64,000 nt of DNA, from positions 1-64,000 of the forward strand of contig JAGFZX010000010.1 in assembly GCA_017889585.1 (NCBI GenBank), written 5' to 3'. The position numbers and the translations under genes were made by a program. Below the pieces are notes generated by a model. That model did no database searches, had not been told where the DNA came from, and saw only the letters and a list, made by a program, of their open reading frames with translations. The DNA comes from Bacillota bacterium. GTDB lineage: Bacteria; Bacillota; Negativicutes; DSM-13327. Within the stretch, counting starts at the first letter, position 1. Each line of letters opens with the position of its first letter. Below, piece by piece: positions 7,856 through 16,095 of this stretch.

Positions 7856-7945
7856 CTAAGTGAATAATTCAGTGATAATGCGTAGCAGGATTAGAAGTAT
7901 CCAATCTGAGACGATTAGTGTAAAATGCTTCGTCTCAATACGCAT
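7856..7945 (-). CDS. Predicted 29-residue single-span membrane peptide
   Basis: An excellent ribosome-binding site, GGGAGGTGATTCCTA, precedes ATG at 7945 on the reverse strand. The product begins MRIETKHF, then has a hydrophobic stretch LIVSDWILLILLRIITELF and ends. That fits one membrane helix. A hairpin follows at 7806 and another precedes at 7969. Size, topology and isolation recall small membrane peptides such as type I toxins or membrane regulators, but no antisense partner is proven. Function unknown. Confidence 0.5.
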   Translation of the reverse strand: MRIETKHFTLIVSDWILLILLRIITELFT

Positions 7946-7968
7946 TAGGAATCACCTCCCATATTCGG

Positions 7969-7998
7969 ATAAGGGCAGATGCCGAATTCTGCCCTTAT
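7969..7998. terminator. Terminator between small reverse genes
   Basis: ATAAGGGCAGA pairs perfectly with TCTGCCCTTAT, followed by AAAATA forward and preceded by ATCC. The arms share GGGCAGA with the terminator at 7047. It separates the secreted-peptide gene (8081-8269) from the membrane peptide gene. Confidence 0.6.
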
Positions 7999-8080
7999 AA
8001 AATATATGCTTCATTATGGAAAATTAGAATAGAAAAATTTAAATTTTTCCAGCAGACAAGTATCTGATGGTTTTTATTTT

Positions 8081-8269
8081 TTATTGGGGGGAAGTGATGA
8101 AAAGCTTATTAATGATAGATAATAAAGTCCCATTTTTGACTCCAAAACTCTTATGCTTTTTCTCTGTCTGAGTAATCGCTGGAGTATTATCTGGACTAGC
8201 GAATGCTATTCCACTGATCGTCATAGTGAGACAACAAACTAATAATAATGTTACTGTTAGCTTTCTCAT
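8081..8269 (-). CDS. Small secreted protein with signal peptide
   Basis: A 62-residue protein. The first 25 residues form a textbook Sec signal: MRK, hydrophobic core LTVTLLLVCCLTMTISGIAF, and an A-S-A-like cleavage region (AFAS). The mature part is about 37 residues, polar and basic (TEKKHKSFGVK). The ribosome-binding site is weak (GAAAAGAAA). A terminator follows at 7969. No family is recognised. Confidence 0.6.
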   Translation of the reverse strand: MRKLTVTLLLVCCLTMTISGIAFASPDNTPAITQTEKKHKSFGVKNGTLLSIINKLFITSPQ

Positions 8270-8308
8270 ATATTTCTTTTCAATATTTATGTATTTAATT
8301 CATCCACA

Positions 8309-8346
8309 AAAGCCACTATCAGGTCATTGCGACATGGTAGTGGCTT
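8309..8346 (-). terminator. Terminator of the Gln-rich small gene
   Basis: AAGCCACTA pairs with TAGTGGCTT, with T following on the reverse strand. It lies just past the stop codon of the gene at 8351-8479. Part of this hairpin (ACTATCAGGTCATTG) recurs at about 8562. Confidence 0.65.
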
Positions 8347-8350
8347 GAAT

Positions 8351-8479
8351 TTAAGTATTTGGGTGATTTGGTTGACCTACGCGAGCGATATATTCAGCGT
8401 TTTGTATATCCTGTTTTTTTTCTTCTGCACTTCTTCTTTGTTGTTGTTGTTGCGAGTCATTGGATTGTTGCTGCGTCAT
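8351..8479 (-). CDS. Small glutamine-rich hypothetical protein
   Basis: A 42-residue protein on the reverse strand with an ideal ribosome-binding site (AGGAGGTGATTAT before ATG at 8479) and its own terminator immediately downstream. The sequence is MTQQQSNDSQQQQQRRSAEE followed by a polar segment ending QPNHPNT. It is hydrophilic and likely unstructured, with five consecutive glutamines. Such short Q/N-rich proteins next to sporulation loci may be spore-associated, but that is speculation. Confidence 0.55.
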   Translation of the reverse strand: MTQQQSNDSQQQQQRRSAEEKKQDIQNAEYIARVGQPNHPNT

Positions 8480-8616
8480 ATAATCACCTCCTGACTGTAG
8501 TATTTACTCATGGTTATTGAGCTATGCAATTTAGGGATTGTTGGCATTGTTGATTGAAGTACTATCAGGTCATTGTGAACTTGGTAATGGCTTTAAAAAA
8601 TTATGGAGATTCTATT

Positions 8617-8891
8617 ATGCAACGGGCAATATACTCAGATTATACCGATAATATTGAACTATTCGGAATTGATGAGACGTGGGTGGACGTTTGTGGGATA
8701 GAGAAAATGTTTGGGAATGGGCTATAAATTGCAGATATAATTCGGAAACGAATGCGTGGCCATTACCAGTAGGTGAACTATTATATGTTGACTATTCAAC
8801 CATGCAGAAATTTGAGAATCGTGCTATATATACCATTTGCGATCTTGCCAAGCGTGATGTCAATGACCTGAAACTATTGCTGGGAGTCTAG
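8617..8891 (+). pseudogene. Y-family DNA polymerase (DinB/UmuC type) remnant
   Basis: From 8617 one frame reads YSDYTDNIELFGIDETWVDV, then MFGNGL, stop, IADIIRKRM. This is the palm of DNA polymerase IV, where S-x-DE supplies catalytic carboxylates (here GIDE). Near 8755 it jumps to another frame reading WPLPVGELLYV and IYTICDLAKRDVNDLKLLLG, the helix-hairpin-helix part of the same family, and stops at 8891. The N-terminus, the segment between the two blocks, and the little-finger domain are gone. It cannot make a functional polymerase. Confidence 0.75.
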
Positions 8892-9041
8892 GGGAAATTA
8901 TCGTAAAGGTGGCGGTCTAGGTATACGGTATACCCGTAGGATATGCAATAAGAAAGTATATTTGCACGAAAATATGTCTATTTAGGTAAAGAAGGAAAAT
9001 GATAGAATATGTCGAAACTTAAAAAAAAAGGAGAGAATTAG

Positions 9042-10757
9042 ATGAATTTGTTTAACGATATGAAAGTAAGCCTTAAATTAAGTATTCTAATTATTATATC
9101 ATTGCTATCTACAGGTATTATTGGGTATACAGGGTATTATTATCTTCAACAATCAAATGCAGAGATGAATATTATGTACGTAGAGCGATTGGTACCGGTT
9201 AAACTTTTAAATGAAAACCGTTCATATGTTAATAGAGTGAATACCTCAATACTTGCATTGATGCTCACAACTGATGATAAAAAAAGCCAAGAGATAAAAC
9301 AGACGATTGATGATAGAGTGGATAAATTTAATAGAAATCTTATGGAAGTTGAAAAACATCATTTAGATTCCCGAGGGACGGCACTGCTGGATAAAACTAA
9401 AGCATCTCTACAAAGGTATCGCGAGGCCAGGATACCAGTTATTCAGTTATCAATGGAGAACAAAGATCAAGAAGCCTACGCAATATATATTAAGAACGTA
9501 GAACCGTTAGCCGCTGAAGTTACTGATAATTTACGCGATCTTTCCGATTATTACGCCGATTTGTCAGAAAAAGCCAATACTGATAACCATGTAGCCTTCG
9601 AAAAAGCTATGCAAATTACAGTAGGTATATTGGTAATATCTTTTATAATACTAGGGATGAGTGGATGGTACATAACCAGAATCATAGCAACTCCCCTAAA
9701 TGCAATGGTATTGTTTTGTAAAGAATTAGCGGAAGGTGATTTTCGAGATAAGCCGCGGAAAGTAGTTAGAAAAGATGAAATTGGTCAAGTGGCTGATGCG
9801 TTAGCAGGCATGCGGTCTGCTCTTCGTAAACTGATGAAACATATTAATGAGTCCGCTGAGCAGTTGGCAGCCTCTTCGGAGGAACTAACTGCTAGCGCCG
9901 ATCAATCGGCTCAAGCTGCTAATCAAGTTGCCGAGTCTATTACTGATGTCGCAAACGGTGCAGAGGAACAATTATGTGTAGCCGATAACACATCTGCGGT
10001 AGTGCAACAGATGTCATTTAGTATACAGCAAGTTGCTACCAACGCTAATGAAGTAGCCGGGCAAACAGCCCAGGCAGCTGATAAGGCAAAGGAAGGAAAT
10101 AAGTCGGTGACTAAAGCGGTAAATCAGATGGCTTCTATTGAACAGACTGTTTCCACTTCTGCACAGGTAGTGAGCAAATTAGGTGAACGGTCTAAAGAAA
10201 TTGGACAGATTGTAGATACTATCTCAGGGATTGCTGGTCAAACTAACTTACTGGCTTTAAATGCCGCTATTGAGGCTGCCCGGGCAGGAGAACAAGGACG
10301 AGGATTTGCCGTTGTCGCGGAAGAAGTCCGCAAACTTGCGGAACAATCACAAGATGCCGCCAAACAAATCGCCACATTGATTAGCGAAATTCAGGGTGAT
10401 ACTGACAGAGCCGTAGAAGCCATGAACGATGGCACTCGTGAAGTCAAGCTGGGAGCAGAAGTTGTCAATGAATCTGGTAAAATATTCCATGAAATCGCGA
10501 ATGTGGTAACCAGAGTATCTTGTCAAACTAAAGAAATATCTGTCGCTATAGAGCAGATGGCTAGCGGCAGCCAGCAAATTGTTGAATCAGTGAAACAAAT
10601 CGATGAACTAAGCAAAAAGGCATCTGGAGAAGCACAATCAGTATCCGCTGCAACGGAGGAACAATCGGCATCCATGGAAGAAATCGCCTCATCCAGTCAA
10701 GCGCTGGCTCATCTGGCGATGGATCTTCGAGAAGCTGTTAGTAAATTTAAAATTTAG
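9042..10757 (+). CDS. Methyl-accepting chemotaxis protein
   Basis: A 571-residue chemoreceptor. Membrane segment 1 is at about 12-32. A periplasmic four-helix-bundle sensor follows, rich in charged helices, including [20 protein letters not shown] as in 4HB_MCP proteins. Membrane segment 2 is at about 190-212, then HAMP ([19 protein letters not shown]) and a signalling domain with [20 protein letters not shown] at the tip and [17 protein letters not shown] near the end. The cytoplasmic half is nearly the same as in the receptor at 3402-5096, while the sensors differ. The ribosome-binding site is AAAGGAGAG. No ligand can be assigned. Confidence 0.95.
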   Translation: MNLFNDMKVSLKLSILIIISLLSTGIIGYTGYYYLQQSNAEMNIMYVERLVPVKLLNENRSYVNRVNTSILALMLTTDDKKSQEIKQTIDDRVDKFNRNLMEVEKHHLDSRGTALLDKTKASLQRYREARIPVIQLSMENKDQEAYAIYIKNVEPLAAEVTDNLRDLSDYYADLSEKANTDNHVAFEKAMQITVGILVISFIILGMSGWYITRIIATPLNAMVLFCKELAEGDFRDKPRKVVRKDEIGQVADALAGMRSALRKLMKHINESAEQLAASSEELTASADQSAQAANQVAESITDVANGAEEQLCVADNTSAVVQQMSFSIQQVATNANEVAGQTAQAADKAKEGNKSVTKAVNQMASIEQTVSTSAQVVSKLGERSKEIGQIVDTISGIAGQTNLLALNAAIEAARAGEQGRGFAVVAEEVRKLAEQSQDAAKQIATLISEIQGDTDRAVEAMNDGTREVKLGAEVVNESGKIFHEIANVVTRVSCQTKEISVAIEQMASGSQQIVESVKQIDELSKKASGEAQSVSAATEEQSASMEEIASSSQALAHLAMDLREAVSKFKI

Positions 10758-11021
10758 TTAAATTATATAAGATACATTAGTCTAGATGATCAATGTAGAA
10801 CATTAAAGGAAAGTTGCTCTTATTGGGCGATTTTTTCTACTCAGCATTAACCACCCATCAAACTGGTAATAACACTAAAAGTCAGATGTTTTATGATTTA
10901 TCAGTTTATTTATGGATGGTTTTCCTTGTATATATAGAAGGAAGTTGTAAATAATACTTAATATCATAAAAAATGTTGCCGATTGTACATCAGACCTTAA
11001 AATTAAAGAGGCTATTAATTT

Positions 11022-11150
11022 ATTAGATGAATTGGGAATACATATTTGGGGGATTGACTAAAAGTCTTTAACTTTTACGGTTAGAGTTCTTTTAGTTTTA
11101 TTTTTTAATTTTAGCAGGAAATGCACAACATATGACGTAGAATAATTAAT
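11022..11150 (+). repeat. Right direct repeat flanking the accessory island
   Basis: Same orientation as 2517-2640. It keeps the short frame ending LLDELGIHIWGID-stop, the terminator hairpin and the trailing GCAGGAAAT block. Just upstream, 10990-11035 resembles the 5' end of the ylmC-like gene at about 80 percent of bases: SDLKIKEAINLLD against SDLKVKEVINIID. Confidence 0.6.
11057..11105 (+). terminator. Terminator hairpin in the right direct repeat
   Basis: ACTAAAAG pairs perfectly with CTTTTAGT, extended by CTTTAAC with GTTAGAG, then a TTTTATTTTTT tail. It is the counterpart of 2554-2605. Confidence 0.7.
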
Positions 11151-11321
11151 AAACTATAGTATGTAGTATTTTGAGCTATTAACTGCTGATAATAGTATGA
11201 TAGAATAAACGAGCCATACTTCTGGATATCTCAAATTATAGATATTAATATAAGCTTATGCAAAAATTATAATGATTGATGAAAAATAGACCAAGTTGAA
11301 ATTATGTGAAATGAGGAATTG

Positions 11322-13334
11322 ATGTTTATGAAAATTAAAAAAAGAGATGGACGTGAAGTTACATTTGATGAAAACAAAATAACTGAGGCCATTTTTAAAG
11401 CCGCTAAAGCAGTTGGTGGGGCAGATAAACAGCTGGCTATGGAATTAACATTAGATGTTTTAAGACTATTGAAGCAAGAATACAGCGGTGGTATGTATGG
11501 GGTGGAAGAAGTACAAGATGCCGTTGAGAAAATACTTATTGAAAAAGGACATGCAAAAACAGCGAAGGCATATATTCTGTACAGAGATAAACGAACCCGT
11601 ATGCGTGATGCTCAATCTTATCTGATGGATGCAGTTGCTGAAATATTGGTAGAAGCCAGTCGGGAAAAGGCCAATATATCTAATTCACCTTCGGCAAAAA
11701 TGTTACAAATAGCGAGTGCTGCTAGTAAAGCATATTATTTGAATCGATTGATTCCCGAACATATGGCGACAGCTCATATCAAAGGGGATATTCATATTCA
11801 TAATTTGGATTTTTACGGTAAAACGTTAACTTGTATACAAATCCCTTTAGGGAAATTGTTAAAAAATGGTTTTAATAATGGGCATGGTTATATTCGGCCA
11901 CCTAAGCGCCCGTCATCGGCTGCTGCATTAGCTGCTATTATTATGCAAAGTTCCCAAAATGATATGCATGGTGGACAATCTTTTGCTTTTTTTGATCGGG
12001 ATATGGCAACCTTTATGGAAAAAGTCAATGAAGCAGAAGTTTATCAGGCTATGGAAGCTTTCATCTATAATCTGAATTCAATGCATAGTAGAGCAGGTGC
12101 ACAAGTTCCTTTTTCTTGTCTTAATATTGGGACAGATACTACCACTGCAGGGCGTAAGGTGACTAAAAACCTCTTATTGGCGTATGAAAAAGGCTTAGGC
12201 CGTGGTGAAAATCCTATTTTCCCTAATATTATTTTTCGGGTTAAAGCGGGTATTAATCTAAACTCTGGTGACCCTAATTATGATTTGTTTCAGTTGGCAA
12301 TTCGTGTAGCTTCCCAGCGGCTTAATCCTACTTTTAGCTTTATGGATTCATCCTTTAATAAGTTATATGATGATCAAGTTGCCTATATGGGGTGTTGCAC
12401 TAGAGTGATGGCGAATAAGTGTGGTGATGAGGTAACTGAAGGGCGGGGCAATTTAAGTTTTACAACTATTAATTTACCGAGACTTGCGATTAAAGCCGAA
12501 CGTAATTTAATGAAATTTTATCAAAGTTTATCCGATCTTGTTGATTTGATTTGTGAGCAATTATTTCATCGTTATGGGGTACAAGCTAACCTAAAAGTGA
12601 AGGATATGCCGTTTTTAATGGGGCAAGGTTTATATTTGGATTCAGATAAGTTAGCGCCTAATGATACTATTGGAGAAGTCATAAAACATGGAACGCTGTC
12701 CATCGGCTTTATTGGCTTGGCTGAGACACTTGTTGCCTTGACCGGTTACCATCATGGTGAAAATGAAGAATCCCAAATATTGGGGGAAGAAATTGTCGCT
12801 TTTATGCGCAATAAAGCAGATCGAGCTGCAGATAAATATAAGCTTAATTTTACTTTGCTTGCTACTCCCGCAGAAGGTTTGGCAGGACGTTTTGTGAAAA
12901 TGGATTGTAGTGAGTATGGTTTAATTCCAGGTGTAACAGATAAAGAATACTACACCAATTCTTTTCATGTGCCTGTGAATTATCAAATCGGTATGCATGA
13001 TAAGATTGGTATTGAAGCTATTTATCATAAATATACCAATGGTGGCCATATCAGTTATGTTGAATTTACAGCACCACCAATTAATAATCTTGATGTTGTA
13101 GAAGATATTATTCGATACATGGGTGAAAGTGATATTGGATATGCAGGAATAAATTTCCCCGTAGATTTTTGTGAGGGCTGTGGTTACATTGGGGTTATAG
13201 ATAATGATCATTGTCCGGTATGTGATGGATCAGCTATCCGGCGGATTAGGCGCATCACAGGTTACTTAAGTACAGCTGACCGCTTTAATCATGCTAAACA
13301 TGAAGAATTAGAACAACGGGTGGCACATACGTAA
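11322..13334 (+). CDS. nrdD: Anaerobic (class III) ribonucleoside-triphosphate reductase
   Basis: Glycyl-radical enzyme that reduces ribonucleotides to deoxyribonucleotides under anoxia. The 670-residue protein has an N-terminal ATP-cone (about 1-90, beginning KIKKRDGREVTFDENKI) and the catalytic barrel with HIHNLDFY, MGCCTRVMANKCG and GRGNLSFTTINLPRLA. A C-terminal zinc site has four cysteines (CEGCG near 616, CPVC near 630), and the glycine-radical loop is RRITGYLS (about 645-650). The start is taken at ATG 11322, 5 bases after GAGG; TTG 11319 and ATG 11328 are alternatives. The activase gene nrdG, usually adjacent, is not in the window. Confidence 0.95.
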   Translation: MFMKIKKRDGREVTFDENKITEAIFKAAKAVGGADKQLAMELTLDVLRLLKQEYSGGMYGVEEVQDAVEKILIEKGHAKTAKAYILYRDKRTRMRDAQSYLMDAVAEILVEASREKANISNSPSAKMLQIASAASKAYYLNRLIPEHMATAHIKGDIHIHNLDFYGKTLTCIQIPLGKLLKNGFNNGHGYIRPPKRPSSAAALAAIIMQSSQNDMHGGQSFAFFDRDMATFMEKVNEAEVYQAMEAFIYNLNSMHSRAGAQVPFSCLNIGTDTTTAGRKVTKNLLLAYEKGLGRGENPIFPNIIFRVKAGINLNSGDPNYDLFQLAIRVASQRLNPTFSFMDSSFNKLYDDQVAYMGCCTRVMANKCGDEVTEGRGNLSFTTINLPRLAIKAERNLMKFYQSLSDLVDLICEQLFHRYGVQANLKVKDMPFLMGQGLYLDSDKLAPNDTIGEVIKHGTLSIGFIGLAETLVALTGYHHGENEESQILGEEIVAFMRNKADRAADKYKLNFTLLATPAEGLAGRFVKMDCSEYGLIPGVTDKEYYTNSFHVPVNYQIGMHDKIGIEAIYHKYTNGGHISYVEFTAPPINNLDVVEDIIRYMGESDIGYAGINFPVDFCEGCGYIGVIDNDHCPVCDGSAIRRIRRITGYLSTADRFNHAKHEELEQRVAHT

Positions 13335-13377
13335 TATAATTAGACTTTCAAGAAAGCTAGTATATGGAGTGATATTA

Positions 13378-15114
13378 TTGACTTGGCATTTAAAAGAAAA
13401 ATTGCAAACAATCATGGATCAAGAACAGGGTGCAAAAGTTTTTGCTCCTGGCTCGCGGCGAGGTTTTGCCTTAGTTTATCCCAATACATATCATGTAGGT
13501 ATGTCTAATTTAGGATTTCAGATTATTTATCAGCAAATTAATAACCGAAACGATACTGCTTGTGAACGGCTATTTCTACCGGATAAAAAGACGGAACTAG
13601 AGTATATTCGTACAAATACACCTCTTATGACCATTGAAACTCAGCGCCCCTTATATGAATTCCCTTTAATTGGCTTTGCACTAACCTTTGAGATGGATTA
13701 TTTTAACGTATTGCAGATTTTATCCTTGGGAAAAGTTCCACTACTTGCTGCTGAACGCACAGAAACAGATCCTTTAATTATGATAGGGGGTCCATGCGCT
13801 ACTTTTAATCCTGAACCATTAGCTGATTTTGTGGATCTTTGTATCATTGGCGAAGGGGAAGAAGTAATACATGATATTTTAGATAGTTATTATCTGGGGC
13901 GGGATATGGGGCTTTCCCGTCGGGAAATATTGCTTAAATTGGCTCAGATTAACGGTGTATATGTACCTTGTTTTTATAAACCAGACTATAATGATGATGG
14001 TACGATCAATACTATTAAGCATATCGATGGCGTACCGGAGAAAGTAAAGCGGCGTTTTGTTGCTGACTTGGATAAGTATGAAGCACAAACTGTTATTGTA
14101 ACTTCTGATACCGAATTTAGAGACATGTTTCTCATTGAAGTGGCAAGAGGGTGTGGACGGCATTGTCGGTTTTGTATGGCTGGGTATTGTTTCCGTAATC
14201 CTAGAGTTCGATCATTAGATAATTTGAAAGTCGCTATCGCTAAAGCTAAGGAAGTTCGCAATAAAGTTGGATTAATGGGAGCAGCTATTTCGGATTATCC
14301 TGATATTGATGCATTATGTCAAGCAGTGCTCAGTCAGGGCATGTATATGTCGGTGGCTTCACTAAGAGCAGATTCATTGACTGAGGGCCTCGTACAAGCC
14401 TTGGCTTTGAGTAAGCATAAAACAATTACACTGGCACCTGAGGCGGCAAGTTTAAGGCTTCGTCGCATCATAAATAAGAGTATAACTGATGAACATTTAT
14501 ATGATGCAATCAAGATGGCTATTGATGCAGGAATACCTCATATCCGTTTATATATTATGATCGGTTTACCTTTTGAAGAACAGAAGGATATTGAAGAAAT
14601 TATCACTCTGGCAGAAAATGTAAAAAATTATATGGAATTTTTGGGCAGTAAAGGTAAGCTAACTTTGAGTGTTAACCCATTTATCCCCAAGCCGTTTACT
14701 CCTTTTCAATGGATGTCTATGCATTCTATGAATGTAGTAGAATCTAAATTAAAGTTTATTAATTCCAACCTAAGGCAGAGAAAAAATATTGAGATATTAG
14801 TCGAATCGCCGAAAGAAGCATATATTCAAGCTGTATTTTCTAGGGGGGATCGACGGCTATCTAATGTATTATTAGAGGCTCATAAAAGAGGTGGTAGTAA
14901 AGGATTCAAACAGGCGATGAAAGAAAATATGCTTACTGAAGAACATTACTTGTATCGTAAGCGTGATGAAAATAATGAGATCTTGCCATGGAGTCAATTG
15001 GATATGGGTCTGGATTCGTCTTATTTAGTTTATGAATTAGAAAAGGCTAAATTGGAAAAATTTACATCCCCATGTGTGCAAGGCTGTACTCGTTGTGGAG
15101 TATGCAAAAGTTAA
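13378..15114 (+). CDS. B12-binding-type radical SAM protein (TIGR03960-like)
   Basis: About 578 residues. The N-terminal third is the cobalamin-binding-like fold of this family (ALVYPNTYHVGMSNLGFQII, then IGGPCATFNPEPLADFVDL and IGEGEEV). The radical SAM core has the cluster motif EVARGCGRHCRFCMAGYCF (C-x3-C-x2-C, near residue 258). The C-terminus ends with another cysteine group, CVQGCTRCGVC, suggesting a second iron-sulphur site. TIGR03960 proteins normally sit beside a TIGR03936 partner; none is here. The enzyme's reaction is unknown. TTG at 13378 is preferred because GGAGTGAT lies 8 bases upstream; GTG 13369 overlaps that site. It is only 34 bases from the nrdD stop codon. Confidence 0.8.
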   Translation: MTWHLKEKLQTIMDQEQGAKVFAPGSRRGFALVYPNTYHVGMSNLGFQIIYQQINNRNDTACERLFLPDKKTELEYIRTNTPLMTIETQRPLYEFPLIGFALTFEMDYFNVLQILSLGKVPLLAAERTETDPLIMIGGPCATFNPEPLADFVDLCIIGEGEEVIHDILDSYYLGRDMGLSRREILLKLAQINGVYVPCFYKPDYNDDGTINTIKHIDGVPEKVKRRFVADLDKYEAQTVIVTSDTEFRDMFLIEVARGCGRHCRFCMAGYCFRNPRVRSLDNLKVAIAKAKEVRNKVGLMGAAISDYPDIDALCQAVLSQGMYMSVASLRADSLTEGLVQALALSKHKTITLAPEAASLRLRRIINKSITDEHLYDAIKMAIDAGIPHIRLYIMIGLPFEEQKDIEEIITLAENVKNYMEFLGSKGKLTLSVNPFIPKPFTPFQWMSMHSMNVVESKLKFINSNLRQRKNIEILVESPKEAYIQAVFSRGDRRLSNVLLEAHKRGGSKGFKQAMKENMLTEEHYLYRKRDENNEILPWSQLDMGLDSSYLVYELEKAKLEKFTSPCVQGCTRCGVCKS

Positions 15115-15133
15115 TGATAGGAGTGATAGACTC

Positions 15134-15946
15134 ATGGAACGGTTTATGTTAAAATATGGCAATGGCGGCTTGTGGTATGGTATATTTACTCATTTTGATA
15201 AATTGTCTGTAAAGCATGGTATATCCACTCGATTGGGTGGGACTAGTAAGCAGTCCTTCGCTTCCTTGAATTTGGGACTACATACAGGTGATGAAGATAA
15301 GCAGGTAATTGCCAATCGCCAGTTGTTTTGCCAAGGCGTGGGGGTAGTGGCAGACGATATAGTCACTGCTGAACAAATACATACAGATAGGGTATTTGTC
15401 GTTACTAAGGAACATATTGGTAAAGGGGCAAAAAAATATAGTGAGGCTATTAAGGCTACGGATGCACTTATTACTAATGTTCCTGATATTCCTTTAATGT
15501 TATTTTTTGCTGATTGCGTACCGGTCTTGATTGTAGATCCAGTACAAAAAGCAATAGGTATTGCTCATGCCGGATGGAAAGGGACTATGGATAAGATTGC
15601 ACAGAAGACAGTATTGACCATGCAAAGCCATTTTGGGACTAATCCCCAGCAATGTTTTGTAGCAATTGCTCCCTCAATCGGACCGTGCTGTTATGAAGTT
15701 GATAATATTGTGATCAATAGGCTAAAAGGACAGTTTCAAAATTGGGAGCAGTTAGTTCGCCCAAATGAGCATAAATGGTATTTAGATTTGTGGCAAACTA
15801 ATCGTTTGCAGTTGGAGGAAATTGGTGTCGAAAGTAGGAGCATTGTAGTGAGCAACGTTTGTACTGCATGTAACAAAGAATTATTTTTTTCATATCGAGC
15901 CGAGAATGGCTGTACTGGTCGGATGGGCGCGGTGATTGTCTTGTAA
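15134..15946 (+). CDS. pgeF: Peptidoglycan editing factor / multicopper-oxidase-fold purine nucleoside hydrolase PgeF (YlmD, YfiH)
   Basis: 270 residues of the YfiH/DUF152 family. Members bind zinc and phosphorolyse or deaminate purine nucleosides, and in E. coli YfiH edits L-Ser from peptidoglycan precursors. The three metal ligands are visible: EQIHTD (His), FFADCVPVLI (Cys) and IGIAHAGWKGTM (His). A C-terminal NVCTACNKELFFSYR block completes the family. The start at 15134 is preferred because AGGAGTGAT lies 9 bases upstream; the longer frame from 15074 would overlap the radical SAM gene by 41 bases. The gene is the ylmD member of the Firmicutes division cluster. Confidence 0.92.
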   Translation: MERFMLKYGNGGLWYGIFTHFDKLSVKHGISTRLGGTSKQSFASLNLGLHTGDEDKQVIANRQLFCQGVGVVADDIVTAEQIHTDRVFVVTKEHIGKGAKKYSEAIKATDALITNVPDIPLMLFFADCVPVLIVDPVQKAIGIAHAGWKGTMDKIAQKTVLTMQSHFGTNPQQCFVAIAPSIGPCCYEVDNIVINRLKGQFQNWEQLVRPNEHKWYLDLWQTNRLQLEEIGVESRSIVVSNVCTACNKELFFSYRAENGCTGRMGAVIVL

Positions 15947-15972
15947 GTAAAGCATGCTTACAAGACTTTTTT
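15938..15972 (+). terminator. Terminator overlapping the pgeF stop codon
   Basis: GTCTTGTAAG pairs with CTTACAAGAC and is followed by TTTTTT. The left arm contains the last codons and the TAA of pgeF, so the hairpin begins inside the gene. Confidence 0.8.
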
Positions 15973-16095
15973 GCTATATCAAAGTAAAAATTTAGGTATA
16001 ATGTCCTAATGTCAATATATTTTTTAAGTTAAGGATACACTGTAAGAGGAAATTAATGTTTGTTCGCGAATAATAAATATAATGGAGGGTTGACC

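Noticed and set aside
8679..8891. 70-codon forward frame
   Set aside because: It is only the second half of the broken Y-family polymerase with a non-homologous start.
11100..11320. Possible NrdR box upstream of nrdD
   Set aside because: ACTATAGTATGTAGTA is near but does not match the NrdR palindrome, and no second box was found.
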